A stretch of 64,000 nt of DNA from Coturnix japonica. Its lineage: Eukaryota > Chordata > Aves > Galliformes > Phasianidae. Both the position numbers and the translations under genes were made by a program. The stretch is from NCBI RefSeq assembly GCF_001577835.2, contig NC_029547.1:58140841-58204840 (forward strand), in the 5' to 3' direction. Below, in pieces: positions 12,096-23,700 of the stretch. The notes beneath the pieces are model-generated. The model was given only the letters and a program-made list of their open reading frames with translations, did no database searches and had not been told where the DNA came from. Numbering within the stretch: the first letter of the stretch is position 1; each line of letters starts with the position of its first letter.

Positions 12096-12786
12096 AGGGT
12101 GCACCTGGGTCAGGACAATCCCAGATACATGTACAGACTGGGAGAAGAACTCATTGACAGCAGACCTGCAGAGAAGGACTTGGGAATTCTGGAGGATGAA
12201 AACTAGACATGAGCCAGCAGTTTGCACTTGCAACCTGGAAGGCCAACTGCATCTTGGGCTGCATCAACTGGGGAGAGTCATGAGGGCATTGTCCCCTTCT
12301 GCTTTGCCCTCATGAGGTTCTATCTGCAGTGCTGTATCCAGGTGTGGGACCCCAGCACAAGAATGATGTTGAGCTGTTGAATTGGGTCCAAAAGAAGACC
12401 ATGAAGATGACCAGAGGGCTGGAGCACTTCACCTATGGAGAAAGGCTGAGAGAGCTGGACGTGTTCTGTCTGGGTAAGAGAAGGCTGCAGGGAGACCTCA
12501 TTGCAGCATTCCAGTACTTGAAGAGATCTTATAAACAGGAGAGGAATCAGGTTTTTATGTGAGCTGGTAGCACAAAAAGGGAATGGCATTAAGCTAAACT
12601 AAGGGTGATTTAGGTTAGATGTTTGGAAGCAGTCTTTTACTCATAGGGTGGTGAGGTGTAGGTGTTCATGGCCAGGCTGGATGGAAGCCTGATCTGGTGA
12701 GTGGCAATCAGCCTGCAGCAAGAAGCTGGAACTGTGTGGGCCTTAAGGTCCCCTCAAACCTAAGGCAATCTATGATTCTATGACTT
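12096..12786 (+). mobile_element. CR1 LINE, C-terminal ORF2 plus 3' UTR, decayed
   Basis: The segment follows CR1 from 'gcacctgggtcaggacaat' through the RT C-terminal region to 'tatgattctatgactt'. The frame at 12329-12562 reads MLYPGVGPQHKNDVELL and later ERLRELDVFCLGKRRLQGD, the CR1 'HLEYCVQ.W.PQ.KKD..LLE.VQRRA' and '[22 protein letters not shown]' blocks. Stops and frame changes separate the pieces, so it is inactive. Confidence 0.95.
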
Positions 12787-13981
12787 GATATGATACTAGA
12801 GCAATCCAGCATAAATCATCCAGATAATTACACTCAGCCTTCTTGAGCTGGGAAAATCTCTTAGAACTGTAGTTGAGCAATACTGAATAAACCCTTGCTT
12901 TAATCTTTATGATGTATATTACAAATTTCTAAAATAAACACCTGCTTGTCATTCAGTAAACCTAAAATTTTTAATTCCACAAAATTACACTATTTAAGAG
13001 CACTTGGAGTTTTCTTACTGTTTATACTTCTTTCAGAGTTGCTTCATTTGTTTGCTTATATCACAACTTGAGGAAGACAACTGCACCAGAACTGCCCTTG
13101 AAGGCAACCATTTCAATCAGCTGCCCAATAATCTTTGCCCCTATTCTATCACTTAATTTTGCACACAGACATCAAATTACATTAGTAATCTAATCTGCTA
13201 TTCTTATTTGTTGCAATCATTATTTCCCTTCTTTCTGGTATTTCTTAGAGGTGCATTCATTTGCTGGGATTTCTACCTCTTCAGGGACTTTAAATTGCTG
13301 TTCTGGAAAATATTCTGTTAATTCTGTTTTGGTAGCTCTGTTAATTCAGCTCTGTACTTTTCCCACCGTTCACTGCCACAGCAGTTTCCTTGTTGGCTGT
13401 TTCCCATTACTTGGTTACTGCCCACTCCATTAGCAGGGATATGGGAAAAATCTGTCAACAGAAGCCACACACTGTCTGTTCATACTTGTACTCTTCTTCC
13501 TTCCATACACCCTAAACAAAACAGCCATGCAGACTGTCCTGTTCACTGTACATCAGTCTCCACTGAGTGACACCAAGGGATTATCTATGAGCTACACATA
13601 TGGAAACAGAACATCTTCAGTTAGTGTTTTAAGGGGATAACGGATCCCGATAAGAGGATGGGAAGGAGTTAATAATGAGTGCTTTTTTATGACACCAATT
13701 TTTTTTAAAATGCTTAATATTTCCACTCAAACGTGTCAGATCTGGCTGCTTTTTCCTTACTCCTTGTGACATCCTTTTACAGATAACCCCATTATCTCGG
13801 CTTTATCTGACTATTCCATGTCGGTGTTCTGGCATGGCTATGTGTGAAATGACATAGACAGAGACTCCATATGAGACTGATATTTAGAAAAATATATATC
13901 TTCCTGAAGAGTCCAACATTTCTTCTTTGGCTCACTTCCTCATTACTTGAAGGCTCTGTTGTAAAAGGAAAATTGGGTCTT

Positions 13982-14033
13982 AAAAAACAAACAAACAAAC
14001 AAAAAAAAACAACCAAACAAAAAAACAACAAAC
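13982..14033 (+). repeat. (AAAC)n-rich simple repeat
   Basis: A-rich array with four clear AAAC units followed by impure A/C tract. It has no coding meaning; the short lysine/threonine/asparagine-rich frame over it is an artefact. Confidence 0.85.
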
Positions 14034-15500
14034 TTTCTGCTCTTTCTTGGACATGTTGAATGAAAAGAATTTGCTCCACAAGCTGAGCAGGACTCAGCAT
14101 CTTGATCTTACTGCTTCTCAAGGATTCTTGTATCCTTGATATAAGCATCAAGCTCCAGCTATCCCATTACCTGCTGTATTTCTTGCAGAAGAACAAGGTG
14201 ACATGTATGAGGGTATTATTACTAAGTCCCAGAAAGTGCTAGCTCTTGGTTATCTTCACCTGCTGTTTCTGTCTGCTGTTCATTCTCACTAGACTTCATG
14301 CAGGCGTTCATATCTAATACCAGTCAATCAGGCACTTCTGAGTGTATGCTGTGTCTGTTATAAGACACACTGCTTTCTTGTTCAAGAGAAAGACACATCA
14401 CTTACAGGGTGCCAAGGAATCTATGTCTCCATGTTAATTCCTCTCCTTGCAAAGTTTGTAGAAAGGCTCAGACAAAAACAACTCTCTTTCCCTGATATTA
14501 AGGTGAGCTAGTGGTATGGTCCTCGAACTCAGCTTGTGAATAGAAATACCAAAGAGCAATACAATGATGCTGCCCTGCAAACACAGATTGAGCAAGGAAA
14601 GAAAAGAACATTTGCAATTATGCCTGACTACATTGTTCTGGGCAGTCTACATTCAGACTGTTCATCCACGGCTGTGCTGTTCAGCCCTCTGTGCGCTTCT
14701 TATTATAACCACAAGATTTCAGAGAAAGACAATGCTGACTTTACTTCATGAGTGAAAATTACATTCCTGGGTAATCACATGTGTTCAGTTCTTAAATGTT
14801 CAATTTTTCTTACTGACTTGACAATGAATATGAGTGTACCTTCTTCACATCCTTATTTTATCCCATGATTTAGGCTGCAGGTTCTTTGAGGCCGGATATC
14901 TTTTTCTTTCTTTTTTCCTTTTTTTCTGTGTACATGTATAGAAAAGGCTACAAAATGGTGATCTCTCAGCAGAGGTCCTAAAGCTGAGCCAGAGGACAAG
15001 CACAAGTGGCAAAGACAGAACTGTAGTTTAGAAACTCAAAGACAATGTAAAAACAAACATCTTTTTTTCTGAGGGTAAAGCATAAGAGAGCACAAGTGAA
15101 GTAAGGGACACATATAAACTATGTTATCATTTCTTCATTCAGTCTGATAGAAGACAGTAAGAAATATTACATTGGTCTGGAAGTTATGAAGATGTGCCCA
15201 AAGCACTGGGCTACTCAGAAGTTTTCTGTTATGCTGTGTTATTATCAGCAGTTCTAGGCTTGTAAGTTATTTAGTACCCTTATTTAGTGACCTTTTCTTG
15301 TCCTTACAAGTATACCAATTTTGGTAGAATTAGTAATTAGAATTAGTAAATCATTATCTACATTCACTTACTGCATTGTATTAATGGTGTTAGGGGCCAA
15401 ATATTTGGGATCTGTTTCATACCTAATAAGTAGTTTCTTGGGAAGGAAAAGAAATGTGTTAAGGAAAATTCTGGCAGAGCTTTCACAGTCAAATCAGGAA

Positions 15501-15531
15501 TCAATCAAACAAACAAATAAACAAACAAATG
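15501..15531 (+). repeat. (AAAC)n-type simple repeat
   Basis: Seven tetramers of AAAC or AAAT type in a row, imperfect. Confidence 0.8.
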
Positions 15532-16083
15532 AGTATTTAAAATAAACCTTCCAAATCTTATTCCAAACATGCTTTCCTTCTCCCTGCTCCCCGTGATTTT
15601 TGAAGAGCTGGAATTAACGAGCAGCACTGACTCAATCCTAGAGGCACCCCTGGAGAAGGCACTACGCTCAGACAGGTTTTTCACTGCCATCTGCTGTCCT
15701 TTAGAGGTGACTTCACTTTGATGATGGCAGCTCAAGTCTTCACCAGACATTGTGAAGGAATTTTAAGCAATCACCAGTCAGCACCCACCTCTGATAGTTC
15801 TACATCCACCCCCCCCACACACACAGAGTGAAGCTTTGGGAAGAAAACCCCTTAATCTCCTCTTCTCCCCTGACCTCTTTGAATCTCCTTTCACACATGT
15901 GAATATTTAAGATGCTCCTTGCTGCATTTACACTCTGGTCATCAGCTTTATCTGAAAATAAAGCAACCATGAAATACCAAGTTAAATGCTAAGTAGGACT
16001 AATATTACAATATGATGATTGGCATTGCAGAAAGTAGGTAAAAAATGAGTAGATCACATCAAGAGCAGTGCACCCACTGTAGA

Positions 16084-16166
16084 GAACCTACTTTAGCAGG
16101 GGGTTGGACTGGATGATCTCCATAGGTTCTTTCAATACCCTACAGTTCTATGTCTCTGTGATTCAT
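16084..16166 (+). mobile_element. CR1 LINE, 3' tail
   Basis: 'gggggttggactggatgatct' followed by a 'ggttctttcaataccc' block and the degenerate octamer tail 'agttctatgtctctgtgatt' mark a heavily 5'-truncated CR1. Confidence 0.88.
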
Positions 16167-18471
16167 GTAGTTGCAATGCTATCTGACTGTATCTTCAGCT
16201 GTACAAGCTGTGGTTATGTGCTGAATGGAAGACAGAACTGACAGAGCACACTTGCTTCAAAGTGAAACACACGGTTTAATCTGTGAGACCTGTATTGTAG
16301 AACTGCGTGGACTGAAAGCATAAGCAAGAAAAAAAATAAGGGCTGTTGGGTTTTGAATGTCAGGCAGGATAACTGCAATGCTGTTCTGTGACCTGGAGGT
16401 CAAGGTGAACTTGAGACTGTACTACTTTGTAGCCTGTGTCAGGTGTTGTCTTGGAGGTGCTTCCACAAGCTCACAGGGACTTGCAACAAAAGGATTTGAC
16501 TGCTTGTGACTCACCATCTTGTCTGTAAAAATGGGAAAAATTATTTTCCTTGCTTCAAAAACATGCAAAAGTAGCTGATGTTTGAAGTGTGGAAATTAGT
16601 TACCAGTTCAAATGCATTTGGTACCACCATATGGTTTCCAAACTTTGTTCAACATCATAGCATCAACCCACAAAGCTGCAACATCATGAGATAGCTACCT
16701 TTACCATAACCTGCCTGGATGATCTTTAGGTGTCTAGACTTGTCTCTACACTGTCTGCACTTTTTGAGTAATGATTGATCTGAGTGCAGTCACCCAAAGG
16801 AAGAATGAGGGAGCAAATCCATGTGCAGAGCTTTCTACGTTCTGATATTAAAGTATGGTGTCTAACAGTTACCAAGGTACTGAATTTTGGAAGTGTGATG
16901 GCTCTGAGTCTCTCAGAATTGATTGTTTACTCTTTATCTCCTGTCACTGGCCTTTGTCTCAGGCCTGCTAAGGCTTTTTCCTATTGGCCTTTGCCTGGAG
17001 GATGTTAATTGAGATGAGAAAGTTTTTATTTTCACTACAGACCACATATTTGTTATGTAGTGGCCTGAGGATCATCTTTGAGTCCTTCTGAAATAAAGGC
17101 ATATTTCATGGTGTGTGTATTTTCAGGAGATGAGATTTAGGGATTCAGGAAGTAGCTGTTTTCTGGGGCAGTTTTCCTAGGATTTCAATGGAAACAGATG
17201 GCTCAATGTGCAACAGAAAGCATAGATCTCCATAAAAAATCAGTCTAAAGAGGAGGCACACCCATATGGCCTAAGCACCAGGCTGGCTACCTTCTTCTGA
17301 GACTTTTGTGACTTTAGAACTGTTTCTAGCCTGAGCTTGTTTGGAATTCCGGTGATAAAATAAAAGATGTGACAATAGTGATTCTTGAGCTCTGGCATTA
17401 GGGACACAACTGGCTTTTTCTTTCGATTGTGACATTCTCTTCATAGAGTTTCTGCTGACATGAAACTTGGAAGTCCAACCTTTTGGCTTGTCTGGGCCAC
17501 ATCAAGTGTATAGGAATAATACTGCTAAGTACAACATATAAGTAACAAAACTACTTTTTGTCTATTTATTTCATTAAAACATAAATTTAAAAACAAATAA
17601 ACAAGCAAAACAAACCTAGTGGGGTACATGACCTTGTTTTAGTGAAGCTAATGTACCAGTCTGTTTCAGTGGCAGTGGTTGCAATGTCAGGGAACACTTA
17701 AGGTGTTGATCAGAGATTTTTGATGATATTTTACTCCTCCTGTGCTTCAGCCTTGAAAAAAAAACAGTTGTTCACAAATGCAGTGACTTGAATAAGGTGT
17801 GCCTATGAAGTGAGAAGTTCACTCTGACAAGAGAGGGCTCATAGAAGTCCAGGAGAGATGTAATCAGAGTTTGAGTTGAATATCTGATTGCAACTCTATA
17901 CATTCCATTTCAAAATTCACAGATAATATTCTTATGTTGATAGGAAATAGATATTTAAATAAATAATATGGCCACAAATATTAAAAATAATAATAATAAT
18001 AATTTTTCATCAATCTTGAAACTTACTCTCAAATTCCTTTATCACAGTGGAAAGCAAAAATGCTATTTTATTCCAATACTTTACTTTTATCTGTGCTTTG
18101 GATTTTATCATATAACATACATCTTATGTTACTACCATGAAAACAAAAAAAGTGCCCATTCAATACACAATTTGGCAAATTCATGAATTCTGAGAAAAAG
18201 TGAATAAATGTAGGCATAATGAATGTCTTCAGTAAATCTGCCTGTAGCACATTTGGATTAACAGCTTACCCTGTTTGTTTAGGTGGTTATTATTTGTATA
18301 TTGCCCCATGCAGTCAGAATAGCAGAAACACCATTCACATGCATGTTGAAGAGCTAATTAAAAATATATAACAAATCATTTTATATTTTCGCAAGCTTTT
18401 TCAGATGTTGAAAATTACAAAATTAGACCAGAATAATTCTCCACTTGCCAGACATGGGTAACTTTAATGGG
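16167..18471. other. AT-rich stretch, no gene recognised
   Basis: No coding exon, RNA gene or recognisable transposon. A (TAA)n run lies at 17984-18003 and an A-rich tetramer run near 17585-17612. Confidence 0.45.
17984..18003 (+). repeat. (TAA)n microsatellite
   Basis: About six perfect TAA units. Confidence 0.85.
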
Positions 18472-18974
18472 TGTGAATAAAATACACTTTTTCAACATTA
18501 TCAATACAACTGAAAATGTGGACTAATGTTTTGTTCTGAGCATATGATAGTCTTTTAAATCCCATCCCTTCCCCTGCCTGGCCTGGCCTGGCCCTTCTTT
18601 GCCTGGCCTTGCCTGGCCTGGCCTTTCCCTTCCTGGCCTTCCCTCTCCCTTGCCCTTGCCTTGCCTTCCATTTCTTTAAAAAAGAAAAGATCTCAGGGAA
18701 TTTTCTCAGGCTAATCAATTGCAAAGAAATAGGTATAAGCATTATGATCATTACTATTATCATTACTACACCAGCTTCATTACCGTCACAATTATCTGTC
18801 AAAACAACCAGTAGCTCAGTTGTAGAAAGTCCCTAAGGACACAATGGAAAGAAAAATCAAATTTCCAATTATCCTGTTTGTTCTACAACGTTGGAGAGCG
18901 TGGATCTCCCTGCTGGAGAAATGCTAGAGCCGTCTTTGACATGGAAAAACTGAATTACTAGGGACCAACATCCC
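18472..18974 (+). repeat. Unidentified ~0.5 kb repeat, copy B
   Basis: Second copy of the repeat at 10363-10908, same strand, 8.1 kb away. It keeps the same first (tgtgaataaaatacac) and last (gaccaacatccc) shared words. It differs by an inserted CCTGG-rich tract at 18561-18670 where copy A has only a short T/C-rich run, and by lacking two segments present in A. Weak similarity may continue to about 19045. Confidence 0.8.
18561..18670 (+). repeat. CCTGG/CCTTG pentamer-rich repeat inside copy B
   Basis: The tract is built of CCTGG, CCTTG and CCCTT-like units, almost pure pyrimidine on the plus strand apart from G in each unit. The lysine/arginine/glycine-rich minus-strand frame and the proline/leucine/phenylalanine-rich plus-strand frame over it are artefacts of the repeat. 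Confidence 0.85.
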
Positions 18975-20038
18975 GCCCCTCTCTCAGGTATGCAATTACA
19001 GCACTTGGAGAGAAGTCCGTGGTTTTTAAAATCTACCCATTTTGAAGCAGTTTCTTGTGAAAGTGCTGTTTTCGAAGTCCAGAGGCCTCTGCCGGTGAGT
19101 CGCCTGCACTGCAGCTTGCTCAGAATTACGTGAGGGTTTCATTACTGATATTTCGATACAGCAAAAGAAATAGAACTTCATTTCAACATATTGTTTTGTT
19201 GTTGTTGTATGTTGTGCTATGTGAGTCCCGTTTTTTATAACAGAAACTAAACTGCAATGTTATGACTGACACGTAGACTATTTACTTGAAAATTGGTTTT
19301 CTAGTGCTTTTATAATATTGTGACTGTATCTTTAAGATGTAATTTTCAAGGGTGTGGAAGTTCTTCCATTTAATGAGGTGTGACTGACAAAAGTCTCGGC
19401 CCAGAAATATGTAAAACTGATGAGATATACCCTTATTTTCTGCCTTTAAATTTTCAAATTCATAGGAAAATTGTTTTAGTGAAAACTGGGGAGGTGAGGG
19501 GGGGTGATAGTAAATGCAGCCTTTAATGTCTTATGCATCTTCGATTCCATGTGTAAGAGATATGCAGAATGGGCAGGCAGCAGAGCATCTTACATCTGCT
19601 GAAGGCCGTGAGAGCTGCAGAGCCATTCTGGGTTTATATCACCTTGATTAAAGGTCAGTTTTTTGTCAGGCAGAGTATTTCACAGGTCACAGCATCTCCC
19701 GCTAGTTACTATGTTCTTTACTTTCCCATTTCATCAGAGCCCACAGCTCTTCTGGCCTCTGTCTACCTTTTGAAAAATGTTTCTTCTAATTTCCCTTGGG
19801 GTTATTGTCACTGAATTCCTAATTGTAGATGTGCCAGTGTGCATTGAGAAGAGTGGATATTGGTTTGAATTACAGTTACTATTCAGTGATTGAGCTCTTG
19901 GCCTGTGCTGGGGGCAGTGATCCTTGTGCTGGAATACAAACAGCAGCCTCCAGAGGCCAACCTGCACCTACCTGAGTGAAGACCTGCAAGGAACAAGATG
20001 AGTATTCCACTGCTTGTTCACCAACTGCCCTAGCAGAC
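18975..20038. other. Unannotated stretch
   Basis: No gene or transposon recognised. A GTT-rich run lies near 19197-19210. Confidence 0.45.
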
Positions 20039-20039
20039 T

Positions 20040-20278
20040 CCTCTCTCCCTCCTTCCCTCCCTCCTCCCTTCCCTTCTTCTCTCCCTTCCCCCCTTTCTTT
20101 CCCCTGTCCCTCCCCCCTTCCTCCCTTCCTCCCTTCCTTCCTTCTTCTTTCTTTCTTCCTTCCTTCCTTGCCTCCCTTGCCTCCCTCCTTCTTCTCTTCT
20201 GTCCTCCCTTCCTTCTTTCCTCCCTTCCTTTCCTTCTTTCTTTTTCCCCCTTCTTCCTTTCTACCTTCTTTCTTCTTC
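20040..20278 (+). repeat. Long polypyrimidine (CCTT/CTTC)n tract
   Basis: About 240 bp that is almost entirely C and T on the plus strand, made of CCTTC, CCCT and CTTT units with only rare G or A. Two overlapping serine/proline/leucine/phenylalanine-rich frames (19976-20290, 20014-20283) are by-products. Confidence 0.95.
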
Positions 20279-20673
20279 AGTGAGTTTTAAAAGAAATTTA
20301 GATAAACATATGAAATCCTAAAAAAAAAAAAATGAGTACATGAATTTCAAATAGATCACTTAAGACACTGGTACAAATTGAGCAAATGTCTAACAAAATG
20401 TCTAACATATGGGTTCGTGCTTAAATGAGGAAATCCAGATAACTTTGCAATGATGGCCCTGATGTTATGTCTTTCACAGGATGTGCAGAAGAATCCCCGC
20501 CTTGAAGAGCGGCACTGGGAAGAGTCATCAGTGGCTGCACAGGGACCTCTTCCATGTGATCTCCTGGGGCCTTTCACTTTCTGCTGAGACTGTAGCAGCC
20601 TCTCTACTGCTCCACATCTTCTTCTCAGTTTTCATAATTATTCCTCCTTCCTGTCTTTTGCAATAATAACAAG

Positions 20674-20702
20674 ATTTATTTATTTATTTATTTATTTATT
20701 TT
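20674..20702 (+). repeat. (TTTA)n microsatellite
   Basis: Seven perfect TTTA units. Confidence 0.9.
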
Positions 20703-23700
20703 GGCTTTTCACCTGATTTAGTCAATAGAAATCACTGAAGAGACTACTGGTGGTTTCTGTGGAGGAGGTGTGAGTGTCCTTCACTACTGTGCTAAGTCTA
20801 TTTAGTTACTTCCCTCCTTACTTCCCAGTACCATTGTTAATCAAGCACCCTGGACACTGCCTGGCCTTGTGGAGCATCATCAGTGCCCTGCATCCCACTG
20901 TGTGTCCTCATCTTTGCATCACCAAAGAGGGTTCCCCCATTTCAGGGACCCCTCTGAGGTGGAGGAATTGACCTTTGTGACAGGAAATTCATCAGCTCTA
21001 TCAAAGCACCTTCACCTGAGAGAGAAAAGCTTCGGCTTGTGATTCACTGCTGCACTCCAGTACTTAGGAAATCATCTGCTTCAGATCTTACTCACCTTGC
21101 TATTGGAAAATCACAGCTGAAAGACCCAATAGCCTCACTGCAGCTTCGTCAGCTATGAATTTGTCCTGAAAAGAAGTCAGTCAAGGGAAAAATTATGGGA
21201 AATATTATTGTGTTGGCAGCCACAGAGGGGAAGGTACAAAGAAAGGGTGTGACAGAAACATCAAATATAGGGAAAAAACATGAAAATAATAATAACAATT
21301 TTAAAAATGATAGTAACATAAGGAAGAGAAAGTGGATAAAATCCTGAAAAAAATAAATTCAGATAGATTGATACTGGGTGAAAAAGTAAATAAATCAATC
21401 TACTGAGCTTCAATTCTGTTATTGTCAATAAAAGCATTTAGGATTTAAATCATCCTGCAGCATCTGCATCCCACAGAATGTGACTAATGACGTTCTCCAG
21501 CACAGAGAGATGCTCCTCTTGCTGGAGCTGTCTGTGTGCCTGTGTGCAGGTGGGTGTGTGCATACCTGTAAAAGTCAGTCTCAGTCAGATACTGCAGTTG
21601 TGAAGCAGCCAGGTATGGGAAAGAATGACCAAACATGGAGAGGACTGAGTAGCTCATTGAGTACCCCATCCCTAATTCTTCCCATACTCAACAGCTGCTG
21701 ACATTACCAGTTTTTCAGCATTCATGTCTGGCCTTTTTATGTATGAGAGAAGCAAATAGCACAGCCATTTTGCTACTGCAGATGTGTTGTGGATTTGTGA
21801 CAGTGTAGTTTTGGAAAACTTTCACAAGAGGGAGTAGAGAGCTAATATTTCTGCTGGTCGTTTCAACAGCTGGCATACAGTACTGCAGTAGCAATCTGCG
21901 GCATGCTTTGTTGTAGATATCTGATAATTCCTCTATCAGAAAATAATGTTTTGAATGCAGCTATATGACAACGGATCCTTCACCATCTTGATGTGCCTCT
22001 GATTCCCTCTGGGGAGTGATTTAAAAGATACAGACTAATACACAAGGTGAGTCTGTAAACAGAAACCATTCCAGGCTTATTCACCAGGGAAATGCTGTGC
22101 CTATTTTATGGCTCTCAGATGCTTTGGTGGAGAAGAGTTTTGGATTACCTAAAAGAAAAAGAATTCACCCTCTTCCTTCTGTATTTTCAGGAATACAGAA
22201 ACGATTGTGTTTACCACAGGCAAAACCTGAAGGTCAGATCCTCTTCCACATGACCCTTCGTTCTGCTTTGGAAGGTAGGGAACTGTTGGATGCACTGCTT
22301 TCTATTCCCTCAAATGGCTTAAAAGTCATTGTAACACCTATGAGTGCTGTGAGCTTCTCAGCTGCAAGCCCACAGGATGCTGTGGGATGCTGATCAAAAG
22401 TGTTGGGTAAGGAAACCCTTATGTGAAGACAAACTCAATTCTCACACTTTGATAATGTTTCCAGGTGCCATCTCAAGTGCAGGTCAGGAACTTGTGAGAG
22501 AGAAGTGATGATTGTTAAGATTATTTATTGGATTATTTTCTGGATTATTTTCTGACTTCCCAGAGCGTGATTTAGGGATATAAAAACATTATAATGAACT
22601 CTAGCCCTTTCCCCACCATGTGCCACACTCATGGCAGCCACTTGCACTATCACCCACAGGAGAGTCAGGTAGATCTGTTTCTTGTGCATATGTTTTCTGT
22701 GAATCAAAACTAAGAGTGCACATATATTTAGAAATTAATGTTGTAAAGGACGATTTCAAGGAAGGGCTTTGGCCTGGCTGACCAGAGTGCCCGTAACAGC
22801 AGTCAGCAATGGTAATTAGTGCTAATTATCCTCATATCCATCTCAGGCTGAGCAAGCAGAGTGCTTTCCTGCAGGCTGGAACACAAAGGTACATATGTTG
22901 TACTCAGATACTGTAAGGAATGTCATCTGTGGAGATCTGTCCATCCTTGCAGAGGTGTGGGGCAGTGGGGAGGACTGGCAGGAGCCTGAACACAGAGGCA
23001 GAGTAGTAAAACTAGCAGTAAAAAGCTGGTTGGTAGGCAGTGGTAATTCTATGAGGCTTGAGGAGTCACCAAGAAAACACAGACCAAACCGTGAATCTTA
23101 AAATACTCTGCTTTTTCGGACACTTCTTCACATTCTTCCACCTCATCCAAAATCAACACCTCTCTAGAAGAGCAGTCATAACAAGGGCATAAACTCAGAG
23201 AGCATTGGCATAAGAGGAGCAGCATAAATCAAACCCTATTTCCAGGCTACAGAGTGTCACTGTTTCCATACTCTTAATTCCTTCCCCAGTCACTTCCAGC
23301 TCATGGCTGGTGCCTTTGCCAAAATATCACGGCATAAGTCACCATCAGCTGCACAGTGGAAAAAGTGAGAGCTGGAATCACTATATGCCATACTGCAGTT
23401 CTGATCTCCCAGATAAACCTCAAAGCTTACTGGAAAAACCTGTGGCTGAAGAGTTTTCCACAAAAAATGCAACATTGTCAGTCATCAAAATTGTATTGTG
23501 AGTAAAAGCAGAGGGAGGGAAACAGAAAAATACTAACAATAGTGGTACAAAATGTCTAATCCATTAAGAATGGATCTTTTAATAAGATTTTCCCTATAAA
23601 AGGTGTTAATGCTAGTAAGTTACACTCCAGGCCCATAACAGGGCCAATATCAACATCTCAGGGTGAACTGAAGAAACTGCTTCTCAACATGCATGCTTTT

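Larger units (their letters stand above)
12787..16080. other. AT-rich stretch, no gene recognised
   Basis: No exon chain or transposon was recognised. Simple repeats rich in AAAC occur at 13982-14033 and 15501-15531, and a C-run plus CA-run at 15811-15828. Confidence 0.45.

Noticed and set aside
18464-18802. Lysine/arginine/glycine-rich frame
   Set aside because: Produced by the CCTGG-rich simple repeat.
19976-20290. Serine/proline/phenylalanine-rich frames
   Set aside because: Produced by the polypyrimidine tract.
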